In this document: in pieces, positions 52,701-61,240 of the stretch | Numbering within the stretch: the stretch's first letter is position 1 | Layout: each line of letters starts with the position of its first letter | Virus record (IMG/VR): IMGVR_UViG_3300021599_001992 | Span: 22,066-86,065 of that record | From: a virus | Reading direction: 5' to 3' (one strand) | Length of the DNA: 64,000 nt | Made by a program: the position numbers and the translations under genes | The notes under the pieces: generated by a model | The model's input: only the letters and a program-made list of their open reading frames with translations | Databases searched by the model: none | What the model was told of the DNA's origin: nothing

Positions 52701-54150
52701 ATTCTCAACACCATGTGATATTTTCACGGGTAATACTGATTGTAAGTTACAATCAAATATTATTATTGATATAACAGGTAATACAATTCAAAATGGGTCT
52801 TGGAGTTCGTGGCCGTTTTATATACGTAAAAATTGTGATAATGATTATAGTGACCCTTATGTTACTACAGGTATCACAATGTATAGAGTTGATGGAAATA
52901 CTTGTAGATTTTTACTTACTGGTTTCACTGAAAATGACGAAATTGATTTTATATTCACTGATGCTGCAAACTGTGAAGTGAAGGCAAAAATATTAGGATT
53001 ACAATTAAAATATGTAACTTATAATTCTTCAACAGGGTATACAATACAACCTAAAGTTCAGTATCGTAACACATATAATCATGGATTAAAGCATGATACA
53101 ATCGTATATAGAGTAACAGGTGCAACACCAACTATTGCAAATAGTAGACAAGTATATGTGAAAGATTTGACACCTGGTGATGAACTTTTATCTGCAATTT
53201 ATTTACCGTGTTCAGGATTTACAAATCAACAATTTCAAAATGCAGATCAAAATAATGATTATAGTTTTACATACTCATTAACATCACATACAATATCAAG
53301 AATAGATTGTTTAGGTTCTGTTAAAAAAAGTGTAATTGTTGCGAGACCAAAAGGAACAACAGGATCACAAGATCAAACATTTGAAATTTTACCAACAACA
53401 AGAGTTAGGGTTTTCACAAAATATGAAGTTGATGAAGATACATTTGTAGTATCAAAAGTTAAAGTTCCATTTTTTGATAACAGATTACCTGAATTTTTAC
53501 AGGTAAAACCACCTCAACAAATTGAACCTTGTTGTGACTATCCTGATGATTATTATAAAACGGGAGATTATTTAATCACTGAAGAGGGCGAATTATTAGA
53601 GGTAATCTCAGTAGATTTAAATTATTGTGAATCGAATGTATATCACAATATAAATTTTGAATCACCACAACCAACAAATTTAATAACACTTAATGGTAAT
53701 ATTAATTACAAAATATTATTACAACACGAATACGAGGAATTTGAACTGGATAATATAGGGTTACAACAGTACTATATTAACGATGATTGTTGTCCATATG
53801 ATGATGATACCATGAGTATCACAGCATTAACAAGAAATTATGAAACTGTTTGTTCAACATCTAATTTGGCAACACCATGTCCAACATTACCTATATTACC
53901 AATTGAACCTACACCAACACCTACACCAACTCCAACTGCAACCCCAACACCTACACCAACTCCAACGGCAACCCCAACACCTACACCAACCCCAACACCT
54001 ACACAAACCTTAACACCTACACCAACCTCAACACCAACTCCGACACCTACACCAACTCCGACACCAACTTCTGCAACAAAAAGAATATTACAAGAAGATG
54101 GAAATAAAATTTTAGGTGAAAATGGAGATTATTTAAACTATGAACCATAA
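49714..54150 (+). CDS. Large tail protein, gpI-like core with Thr-Pro C-terminal linker
   Basis: 1478 residues. About residues 330-470 resemble the P2 gpI-type tail protein core: FQLYGQSFDNIKKFIDNIAYMRNVSYDGINNLPDILLKNLSTTLGLD, then EYEFYRRMLINLAYIYKSKGTQKSLSFFLKFIGA. That fold joins tail fibres to the baseplate. The following 900 residues alternate short Cys-containing beta modules with charged linkers. A 57-residue Thr-Pro repeat (about 1399-1455) precedes a short conserved-looking tag (KRILQEDGNKILGENGDYLN). The Thr-Pro DNA repeat matches the linkers in the adhesin genes at both ends of the window. It directly precedes the giant fibre, consistent with a fibre-anchor role. Confidence 0.75.
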   Translation: MAKRKVPSQAASGADTFNDNLVGNQITNGSAQLTNTNFDLDTSTPEKESKQFKINPFSEYFTLDKLKVDPTVTPTTEESVVQKKKSIRFRTSKNDAGKSLYGSLKSRLRVSIEQIIKKFPAALYVDKDSPVTISGLTAFQASYDISSKTTQFKIEAAMIYNVFDIKLTKPKAVGAKSSENPLRDLFSSFKKYVVDINGNTYDILNYTQPNSSNIITLKVSGNIFNNASTYSNSFLIRPNNAVTEEFFLSLDDVEECLLNRDGSPKYTSRFKVPRDSFDQTKTSLVTVEYSWPLSKDNWNIQIVGLDFNEYITNVSDIADEIDDYKSNIVTRFLVAPQLFEFDTQDQKTEAIFQLYGQSFDNIKKFIDNIAYMRNVSYDGINNLPDILLKNLSTTLGLDTISLFDEKNLDELLYTKTSTQYSGLTFGSSIIDAEYEFYRRMLINLAYIYKSKGTQKSLSFFLKFIGAADPMMKLEQYAYKVKSFPKSNDLESDIFDVINGVKTLNTASFNSNTYSYETSSVTGTTNLDRDGYPVERNSTLPKFLSGSSENQFFQAGSGWYDLTSNHRPTTILDEENSILTGRTKTVVTKNKPYSYGEEYFDNFRTLPGLDTGYDLEPIIDSEKTLLNETSPFILNRKNIGIYLSVSQTVDYDIYRKSRDLELSFGSATLLPQTGLTFAEFLDKTIHQQITNSHTIRYRKNYIKLEDIYQDYITNNNFVPYNFPDVHEFITRMSPYWTKVLDQIIPSTTLWTGGNLIENNLFGRPKYQYKFGCQPKEFIEELYPDFENAIEEDIETLLGYEDNFRGLINLTGVTYYPVIEIDGIKYGGPDYDDLTTGMTIVISGTTSVSGLSAALHTGYTLNTCEGTSSAQTLPLICDYKTHLSPDVDAIKNLWKSAISTLIDEGINKTVTGYSSTAGYEDYAPYTAYTSGITRTMDNGLIEYKPKIKYKFFTDVDGVEKVKFTSIKYGPNDCSVENYFTYSFMTDPSISPSCDMYVEFSTPCDIFTGNTDCKLQSNIIIDITGNTIQNGSWSSWPFYIRKNCDNDYSDPYVTTGITMYRVDGNTCRFLLTGFTENDEIDFIFTDAANCEVKAKILGLQLKYVTYNSSTGYTIQPKVQYRNTYNHGLKHDTIVYRVTGATPTIANSRQVYVKDLTPGDELLSAIYLPCSGFTNQQFQNADQNNDYSFTYSLTSHTISRIDCLGSVKKSVIVARPKGTTGSQDQTFEILPTTRVRVFTKYEVDEDTFVVSKVKVPFFDNRLPEFLQVKPPQQIEPCCDYPDDYYKTGDYLITEEGELLEVISVDLNYCESNVYHNINFESPQPTNLITLNGNINYKILLQHEYEEFELDNIGLQQYYINDDCCPYDDDTMSITALTRNYETVCSTSNLATPCPTLPILPIEPTPTPTPTPTATPTPTPTPTATPTPTPTPTPTQTLTPTPTSTPTPTPTPTPTPTSATKRILQEDGNKILGENGDYLNYEP

Positions 54151-54156
54151 ATAAAA

Positions 54157-54165
54157 TATTTATAA
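54157..54165 (+). promoter_or_regulatory. TATTTATAA box before giant fibre gene
   Basis: Copy of the recurring motif, 17 bases before the fibre ATG. Confidence 0.4.
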
Positions 54166-54182
54166 TTAATTCATAAAACAAA

Positions 54183-57100
54183 ATGTACGATAAGAAGATA
54201 ACAGAACTACCCTCCGGCTCGCTTACAGCAGTTACTAATGATTCGAATACAAATCCAGGAGCAACGTCTCCTGATATAACACCCGATGATTGGGATCTGA
54301 TGACATCAGTGGGTTCATCAGGTACATCAGGTTCTGCGGGTACATCAGGATCAAGCGGAACGTCAGGTAGTTCAGGTACGTCTGGAACATCTGGTACCTC
54401 AGGATCAAGCGGTACTTCAGGTAGTTCGGGTACGTCCGGTACGAGTGGATCATCAGGGACAAGCGGATCTTCGGGATCAACAGGAACATCAGGTACCTCA
54501 GGATCAAGCGGATCGTCAGGAACAAGTGGTTTAAATGGTGATAGATATAAAACAACATCAACAAGTACTTTTACATTACCAAATAGTGGTACATTAACAG
54601 TTGGAACGGATTTATCATATTCAACCGCACAATCTATTGTAATTGCGGTAAGCGGTGATCCAACAACATATCAAGAATGTATCGTAACATCATATAATCC
54701 ATCAACAGGTCAATTACAATTTAGTGCACCAACTTCTTCAACAGGAGGAGGTACATATACCGCTTGGGAAATTAATCTCGATGGTGCAACAGGACAAAAT
54801 GGTACTTCAGGTACGTCTGGTACATCAGGAACATCTGGTTCAGACGGATCTTCGGGAACCTCTGGTTCAAATGGAACATCTGGAACATCTGGTAGTTCAG
54901 GAACATCGGGTAGTGCTGGTACATCAGGTACTTCAGGTACTTCAGGTTCTTCAGGTACAAGTGGATCTTCTGGTACTTCAGGAACTTCTGGTTCGGACGG
55001 ATCTTCAGGTACAAGTGGAACCTCAGGTACATCAGGAACTTCTGGTTCATCAGGAACCACGGGTTCATCTGGTACAAGTGGATCATCAGGATCTTCGGGG
55101 TCTTCTGGTACATCGGGAATTGATGGCACATCAGGAACAAGTGGTTCATCTGGTTCATCGGGTACATCAGGTACATCTGGTACGGATGGTTCCAGTGGTA
55201 CAAGTGGAACAAGTGGTAGTTCGGGTACGTCCGGTTCATCAGGAACGTCAGGTAGTGCTGGTACATCAGGAACATCAGGTACATCAGGATCTTCAGGAAC
55301 TTCAGGTAGTTCGGGTATAAGTGGGGACAAATATTTTACAACTTCAAATACAAATTTTTCAGTTTCACCAAGCGGAACAACAATAAATTTCACAGGTGGA
55401 ACGAATTTAGCATATACAACGGTACAATCTGTTATTGTTGTTAATAGTCCCTCAAATTATATGGAGGGAGAGATAGTTTCATATGATTTAAATACAGGTG
55501 CATTTTCTGTATATGTTACAAGATCTTTCGGTAGTGGAACATATAATTCTTGGGAAATTAATCTTGATGGTGCTTCTGGTGGTGACGGTACTTCAGGTAC
55601 AAGTGGAACCTCAGGTACATCAGGTACAAGTGGTTCATCAGGCACATCAGGTTCATCTGGTACATCGGGATTAGATGGTACACACGGGTCTTCAGGAACA
55701 AGTGGAACCTCAGGTGCTGACGGTACTTCAGGTAGTTCAGGTTTAGATGGTTCATCAGGTACATCTGGTACAAGCGGTAATCAAGGTTTAGAAGGTCACT
55801 TAGCAATATGGAAGTATAGTTCAAGTAACGATACATCTTCAGACCCAACATCGGGCTATTTTAGATTTAATATAACAGATTGGGGAACATCACCATCTGC
55901 ATTGGCGGTTAGTGATATTGCGTATATCCCTTCGTTATCAAGTTTTACAACATTTTTAAATAATTTACAAATTGGATCATACTTGAAATTTGTCAAGAAA
56001 AATGATCCGATGACATTCAAGACATTAAGAATTGATGCGATAAATCCATTACAATCTTCCTATGAGGATTATGTGGTTTCACAAGTATCTTCTGGAGGAT
56101 CATTACCAAATAATGACGATGAATTCTTAGTAATACCAATTGGTATTGCTGGATCTTCAGGAACGTCAGGTAGTTCAGGAACATCTGGTACAAGTGGATC
56201 ATCTGGTTCATCTGGTAGTTCAGGAACATCTGGTACAAGTGGATCATCTGGTTCGACTGGTACAAGTGGAACATCTGGTTCATCGGGATCTTCGGGAAGT
56301 TCTGGTACAAGTGGAACATCTGGTTCATCGGGATCTTCGGGAAGTTCTGGTGCGGGTGTTATGAACTATTATGCTTCTTATAGTAGTAATCAAACACAAA
56401 ATGTTACCGCATCGAATACACCAACAATTGTATCATATACAGATACTGAAATTGAAAATGGTATTACATTATTGAGTGGAAATACCGTTCAAGTAAATTA
56501 TAATGGTATATATGAGTTTTCATATTCACCACAAGTGGAAAAAACTCAAGGAACAGAATCTTTAATGAGTTTTTGGCTTCGAGTAAATGGAACAGATGTT
56601 CCGAGATCAGATTCATATATTGATTTGGTTGCGAATTCTACGCTACAATTACCTTTTGTTAGTATAATATTAGATTTAACTCAAGGTGATGAAGTACAAC
56701 TTGTCATGGCAAGTGAATCTCAATATGCTCGACTTACTGCATTAAGTGGAACAACAACTCCTTTTATTGCACCAGCCGCACCATCTATTATAGTTAATAT
56801 TAAAAATATTGGTGTAGCTGCAGTTGCATACACCTCAACATCAGGATCATCTGGTACATCAGGAACAAGTGGTACATCAGGTTCTTCAGGAAGTACTGGT
56901 ACATCAGGAACAAGTGGATCTTCCGGTTCAAGTGGTAGTTCAGGTACTTCAGGAACATCAGGTACATCAGGATCTTCAGGAACATCGGGATCATCGGGAA
57001 CAAGTGGAACTTCAGGATCATCTGGTAGTTCAGGAACTTCAGGATCATCTGGTAGTAGTGGTAGTAGCGGTACTTCAGGTACATCAGGTTCATCTGGCAC

Positions 57101-60100
57101 TTCAGGAACAAGTGGTACTTCAGGTTCATCCGGAACTGCGGGTACTTCAGGAACATCAGGTACATCAGGATCTTCTGGAAGTAGTGGTACATCTGGTACT
57201 TCAGGAACATCTGGTTCATCAGGTAGTTCCGGATCTGCTGGTACATCAGGTACTTCAGGTCTCTCAAATTCCTTTTTTAATTATCAAGCAAAAACAAACT
57301 CAACAAGTGGTGATCCTGGAACAAGTTTCATACTATGGGATAATGTGTCTCAGACAGGTGCAACAAGTTTAAATATAAGTGATACCGATGGTTTAAATAA
57401 TAATCTTGATATTTTCTTAGGAACACTTGCATCGGGATCTGTTATAGTTTTACAAGATCAATCAAGCCATTTGAATTACCAAAGATGGATGATTGGTACA
57501 TCAGTTGATAATACAACTTATTATACGTTTCCTTCAACTTTACAAAGTCAAGGTGGATCGTCTATATTTTCAAATAATCAACAACTCTTATTAATAATTG
57601 GATCAACACCATCGGGAACATCAGGTTCTTCTGGTACATCAGGAACAAGTGGGTCAAACGGATCATCAGGCACTTCAGGTTCTTCTGGAACAAGTGGAAC
57701 AAGCGGGTCTGCGGGCACATCAGGATCAGACGGTTCATCAGGAACCTCAGGTACATCAGGATCTTCTGGTACCTCTGGTTCATCAGGAACATCAGGAACT
57801 TCAGGATCATCTGGTTCTTCAGGAAGTAGTGGTACATCAGGAACAAGTGGATCTTCCGGTTCAAGTGGTACATCAGGGTCATCCGGTACTTCAGGAACAT
57901 CAGGTACTTCAGGTATAAATGGATCAAGTGGAACCTCAGGTACATCAGGTACTTCAGGAACAAGTGGTTCAAGTGGATCATCAGGATCTACAGGGACAAG
58001 TGGATCTTCAGGATCCTCAGGCACATCTGGAACATCTGGTATTTCTGGATCAAGTGGATCATCAGGAACAAGTGGTACTTCTGGTTCAAGTGGATCTACA
58101 GGTACATCTGGTACATCAGGAACAAGTGGTAGTAGTGGATCTACAGGTACATCTGGTACATCAGGTTCAAGTGGATCATCGGGTACATCAGGAACATCTG
58201 GCACAAGTGGTTCTTCGGGTTCGAGTGGATCATCGGGTACATCTGGTACAAGTTTTGTATTTGATAGTTCAGGATGTGATCCCGATTACGTTTGGGAACA
58301 ATATAATTCAACATCATATTATAGAACAGAAGTTACAGGTGCAACTGCACCAACCTCAGCAATCAATTTGACTGGACGTACATTAAATGTGTACAGTAGT
58401 TTCGGTACACAATTCATGTCGAGTGATTTTAATTCAAATGGTACAGGCACTTACGATTTTCAATATAGTACACCTCAATCAGGTGGAAGTTATACAGGAA
58501 CAACTTGGGGTAACCCCAACTTATCAACTGTCGGTCCGTTGAATAGATGTGCATTATGGACCAATCCATATGGAAGTGCACCTATTGATACTTGGGTTGG
58601 ATTCTCAGTTTGTTTAAGTGGATTTACTTCAGAAAAAACATATTATGTTGGTATAGGTGGGGACAATGAGTATAGATTTGTACTTGACGGCGTTGAAATT
58701 TTAAACACGTATGGAAATGTTTGGAATGACGAACAATTTAAATGGTGGCATGTTTATCCTATTCAAATAGGTGGAGGTACACATATTCTTGAAATATATG
58801 GTTTAAACTTAGGAAGTGATGCAGGTTTTGGTTGTGAAATTTATGACAATACGTTATCAGAATTAACAGGTGCAACATCTTACTCTGAATTAAATGTAGT
58901 TTATACAACAAGTGGAGAAACAACCGCAACAATAGTACAAGATATAAATGGAGATTATTTATCATCAGGATACACATGTCCATCTGGTTTTGTTTATTCA
59001 GAGTGTAGTGGTAATTGTGTAAGTACAATCTTCTGTACCGCCGGACAAGTTGGATCTTCTGGTACTTCTGGTACTTCAGGTACTTCAGGAACATCAGGTA
59101 TAAATGGAACATCTGGTACTTCAGGTACTTCAGGAACATCAGGTATAAATGGAACATCTGGTACTTCAGGTACGAGTGGATCAGATGGTTCATCAGGTAC
59201 TTCAGGTACCTCAGGTTCAAGTGGATCATCGGGTACATCAGGTACTTCAGGTTCAAGCGGATCTTCCGGTTCAAGCGGATCTTCCGGTTCAAGTGGAAGC
59301 TCTGGTAGCTCGGGTACTTCAGGTACATCAGGATCAAGCGGATCTTCCGGTTCAAGTGGATCATCAGGTACTTCAGGTACCTCAGGTTCAAGTGGATCAT
59401 CGGGTACATCAGGTACTTCAGGTTCAAGCGGATCGTCAGGAACATCAGGTGATTCAATTTTTGCTCAAACGGGATCATATTGGTCAACAACAAATAATTT
59501 AAAAGTTACAGGTTCATTAGATGTTAAAGGTACAATAAGTGCTAACGAATTTTTTGTTACATATGTATCGTCATCGGTAATGTACTCATCAGGATCAACA
59601 AAATTTGGTGACACATTGGATGATAATCATCAATTTACAGGATCGATTTATGTTAATGGATTTACAACAGGATCAACATCAACTGAAGTTGTTGTTTATA
59701 ATACATTAACAGGAAAATTAGAAACAAAAACAAATGCATCTTCTTCTGGAACATCAGGATCATCTGGTTCTTCAGGTACGTCTGGTGTGAATGGAACTTC
59801 TGGTACTTCAGGTTCTAATGGATCATCGGGTACATCAGGATCATCTGGTTCTTCAGGAAGTAGTGGTTCAAGCGGATCATCTGGTTCTTCAGGAAGTAGT
59901 GGTTCAAGTGGTTCTTCAGGAAGTAGTGGTTCAAGTGGTTCTTCAGGGTCAAGCGGTTCATCAGGTAGTTCTGGAACATCAGGATCTAATGGTTCTTCTG
60001 GAACATCAGGATCTAATGGTTCTTCTGGAACATCAGGATCTAATGGTTCATCTGGCACATCGGGATCTAATGGTTCTTCTGGCACATCGGGATCTAATGG

Positions 60101-60983
60101 TTCTTCTGGAACATCAGGAGCGGCAACGATTAACAACAATAACGACAATTATGTATTGACTGCAACAGGTACAAGTGGACTAATTAATGGTGAAGCTTAT
60201 TTCACATTTAATGGACAAAGTGCACTTATTAAGAATGATTCTGCAGGAAATACAACTGTACTTGCTTCAGTATATACAGGGGCCACTCTATCAAGTTTAC
60301 AGGAAGTAAATTTAATAAACGCAAGTGTTGCTGCCAGATCTGCAAATTTCAACATATCATATAGAGAAGGTGAAATTACACCAACTGATATGATGCATAT
60401 CTACTCACAAGGTGGATTCTACATGAAAATTTATGATGATGTTGCAGCAACCAATAGATTTCACAGATTCGATGATAGTGGTAAAGTTGGATTCAATAGT
60501 AGTACTGCACCAACATATCATTTAGAAGTTAACGGTAGCCAAAAAATTATATCAGGTGCACTTGGTGTTAATGTAAATCCAAATGCTACCGCCGGTAGAA
60601 TAGATGCTTCGAATGATGTTGTGGCATATTCATCTGATAAAAGATTAAAAACTAATATTAAACCAATTGAAAATTCATTAGATAAAGTATTATCATTAAA
60701 AGGTTTCACTTATAATTGGAATGAATTGGCAAAAGAAGTTGCAAACTTTAATACAGAAGAAAGTTTAGTCGGTGTGTTTGCACAAGAAATTAAAGATGTA
60801 CTTCCTGAGGCAGTAAAACTTGCACCATTTGATAATGATGGTAACGATAATTCGAAGAGTGGTGAAAATTACTTAACTGTTCAGTATGAAAAAATTGTAC
60901 CATTATTAATCGAGGCAATTAAAGAACAACAAAATCAAATAAACGAATTAAAAAAAATTATTGAAAATGGAACTAATTCTTAA
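54183..60983 (+). CDS. Giant collagen-like tail fibre with S74 chaperone
   Basis: 2266 residues. After an N-terminal attachment segment of about 40 residues, eight blocks of Gly-X-Y triplets (mostly GTS, GSS, occasionally GSD, GSA, GIN, GSN) alternate with seven domains. Domains 1 (about 120-200) and 2 (about 382-460) are paralogous (..GTYTAWEINLDGATG and ..GTYNSWEINLDGASG). Domains 3 and 5 also resemble each other. Domain 4 (about 727-885) is C1q/TNF-like (NYNGIYEFSYSP). Domain 6 (about 1360-1620) has a PA14-like look with YYVGIGGDNEYRFVLDG and Cys pairs. The C-terminus (about 2148-2266) is an S74 intramolecular chaperone with SSDKRLKTNIKPI (Ser2151, Lys2156), which trimerises the fibre and usually cleaves itself off. 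It is a host-recognition fibre; the triplets should form a long triple helix or similar shaft. Confidence 0.9.
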   Translation: MYDKKITELPSGSLTAVTNDSNTNPGATSPDITPDDWDLMTSVGSSGTSGSAGTSGSSGTSGSSGTSGTSGTSGSSGTSGSSGTSGTSGSSGTSGSSGSTGTSGTSGSSGSSGTSGLNGDRYKTTSTSTFTLPNSGTLTVGTDLSYSTAQSIVIAVSGDPTTYQECIVTSYNPSTGQLQFSAPTSSTGGGTYTAWEINLDGATGQNGTSGTSGTSGTSGSDGSSGTSGSNGTSGTSGSSGTSGSAGTSGTSGTSGSSGTSGSSGTSGTSGSDGSSGTSGTSGTSGTSGSSGTTGSSGTSGSSGSSGSSGTSGIDGTSGTSGSSGSSGTSGTSGTDGSSGTSGTSGSSGTSGSSGTSGSAGTSGTSGTSGSSGTSGSSGISGDKYFTTSNTNFSVSPSGTTINFTGGTNLAYTTVQSVIVVNSPSNYMEGEIVSYDLNTGAFSVYVTRSFGSGTYNSWEINLDGASGGDGTSGTSGTSGTSGTSGSSGTSGSSGTSGLDGTHGSSGTSGTSGADGTSGSSGLDGSSGTSGTSGNQGLEGHLAIWKYSSSNDTSSDPTSGYFRFNITDWGTSPSALAVSDIAYIPSLSSFTTFLNNLQIGSYLKFVKKNDPMTFKTLRIDAINPLQSSYEDYVVSQVSSGGSLPNNDDEFLVIPIGIAGSSGTSGSSGTSGTSGSSGSSGSSGTSGTSGSSGSTGTSGTSGSSGSSGSSGTSGTSGSSGSSGSSGAGVMNYYASYSSNQTQNVTASNTPTIVSYTDTEIENGITLLSGNTVQVNYNGIYEFSYSPQVEKTQGTESLMSFWLRVNGTDVPRSDSYIDLVANSTLQLPFVSIILDLTQGDEVQLVMASESQYARLTALSGTTTPFIAPAAPSIIVNIKNIGVAAVAYTSTSGSSGTSGTSGTSGSSGSTGTSGTSGSSGSSGSSGTSGTSGTSGSSGTSGSSGTSGTSGSSGSSGTSGSSGSSGSSGTSGTSGSSGTSGTSGTSGSSGTAGTSGTSGTSGSSGSSGTSGTSGTSGSSGSSGSAGTSGTSGLSNSFFNYQAKTNSTSGDPGTSFILWDNVSQTGATSLNISDTDGLNNNLDIFLGTLASGSVIVLQDQSSHLNYQRWMIGTSVDNTTYYTFPSTLQSQGGSSIFSNNQQLLLIIGSTPSGTSGSSGTSGTSGSNGSSGTSGSSGTSGTSGSAGTSGSDGSSGTSGTSGSSGTSGSSGTSGTSGSSGSSGSSGTSGTSGSSGSSGTSGSSGTSGTSGTSGINGSSGTSGTSGTSGTSGSSGSSGSTGTSGSSGSSGTSGTSGISGSSGSSGTSGTSGSSGSTGTSGTSGTSGSSGSTGTSGTSGSSGSSGTSGTSGTSGSSGSSGSSGTSGTSFVFDSSGCDPDYVWEQYNSTSYYRTEVTGATAPTSAINLTGRTLNVYSSFGTQFMSSDFNSNGTGTYDFQYSTPQSGGSYTGTTWGNPNLSTVGPLNRCALWTNPYGSAPIDTWVGFSVCLSGFTSEKTYYVGIGGDNEYRFVLDGVEILNTYGNVWNDEQFKWWHVYPIQIGGGTHILEIYGLNLGSDAGFGCEIYDNTLSELTGATSYSELNVVYTTSGETTATIVQDINGDYLSSGYTCPSGFVYSECSGNCVSTIFCTAGQVGSSGTSGTSGTSGTSGINGTSGTSGTSGTSGINGTSGTSGTSGSDGSSGTSGTSGSSGSSGTSGTSGSSGSSGSSGSSGSSGSSGSSGTSGTSGSSGSSGSSGSSGTSGTSGSSGSSGTSGTSGSSGSSGTSGDSIFAQTGSYWSTTNNLKVTGSLDVKGTISANEFFVTYVSSSVMYSSGSTKFGDTLDDNHQFTGSIYVNGFTTGSTSTEVVVYNTLTGKLETKTNASSSGTSGSSGSSGTSGVNGTSGTSGSNGSSGTSGSSGSSGSSGSSGSSGSSGSSGSSGSSGSSGSSGSSGSSGSSGSSGTSGSNGSSGTSGSNGSSGTSGSNGSSGTSGSNGSSGTSGSNGSSGTSGAATINNNNDNYVLTATGTSGLINGEAYFTFNGQSALIKNDSAGNTTVLASVYTGATLSSLQEVNLINASVAARSANFNISYREGEITPTDMMHIYSQGGFYMKIYDDVAATNRFHRFDDSGKVGFNSSTAPTYHLEVNGSQKIISGALGVNVNPNATAGRIDASNDVVAYSSDKRLKTNIKPIENSLDKVLSLKGFTYNWNELAKEVANFNTEESLVGVFAQEIKDVLPEAVKLAPFDNDGNDNSKSGENYLTVQYEKIVPLLIEAIKEQQNQINELKKIIENGTNS
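54306..60119 (+). repeat. Eight Gly-X-Y coding repeat blocks of the fibre
   Basis: Blocks at roughly 54306-54535, 54790-55325, 55570-55790, 56145-56355, 56838-57262, 57608-58250, 59047-59450 and 59740-60119. They encode GTS/GSS triplets with varied synonymous codons (GGA/GGT, TCA/TCT/AGT/AGC, ACA/ACT/ACC/ACG), so that the DNA is a degenerate 9-base repeat. This same pattern creates long false open frames on the reverse strand. Confidence 0.9.
59982..60116 (+). repeat. Five 27-base tandem repeats in fibre gene
   Basis: Five almost identical 27-base units starting GGATCTAATGGTTC encode GSNGSSGTS five times. Only a few synonymous changes (TCT/TCA, GGA/GGC, TCA/TCG) separate the units, unlike the heavily scrambled older blocks, so this array is probably recent or expanding. 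Confidence 0.88.
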
Positions 60984-61158
60984 AAACGAGTCAGAAAAAA
61001 CTAATAAATTTTTATTAATGTTATTATTAATTTCAACACTAATGTACGGATTATTTATGTTAGATAACAATCAAACAAAAAAAACACAAACAATTAATCA
61101 ATCGTATTATCAAAATATGATGATTAATTCAACTGATACAATTTATCCATTACATTAA
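60967..61158 (+). CDS. Small single-pass membrane protein
   Basis: 63 residues from the ATG at 60967, which lies inside the end of the fibre gene (17-base overlap); a TTG six bases further upstream is less likely. A short polar N-terminus (MELILKNESEKTNK) is followed by one hydrophobic segment (FLLMLLLISTLMYGLFML, about residues 15-32) and a polar Gln/Asn/Thr-rich tail. This could be a type II or III single-pass membrane protein, such as a holin-like or superinfection-exclusion protein, but neither can be shown from sequence. A terminator follows. Confidence 0.65.
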   Translation: MELILKNESEKTNKFLLMLLLISTLMYGLFMLDNNQTKKTQTINQSYYQNMMINSTDTIYPLH

Positions 61159-61182
61159 AGTTAAAAATATTTTAAAACAATA

Positions 61183-61207
61183 AACCCTTCAATTTGAAGG
61201 GTTTTTT
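61183..61207 (+). terminator. Intrinsic terminator after fibre operon
   Basis: Stem AACCCTTCA / TGAAGGGTT (9 pairs) with a 3-base loop ATT, followed by six T. It ends the fibre transcript. Confidence 0.88.
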
Positions 61208-61227
61208 ATTTAATTTTCTTTGAGTTG

Positions 61228-61236
61228 TATTTATTA
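61228..61236 (+). promoter_or_regulatory. TATTTATTA box before 61241 gene
   Basis: Copy of the recurring motif, four bases before the ATG; start of the adhesin array transcript. Confidence 0.4.
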
Positions 61237-61240
61237 TATC

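Noticed and set aside
54235-60148. Long reverse-strand and alternate-frame ORFs (for example 57578-58204 minus, rich in PDVPEDP; several forward frames rich in HQVL)
   Set aside because: They are antisense or shifted translations of the Gly-X-Y repeat in the fibre gene; low-complexity, no start context and no independent coding signal.
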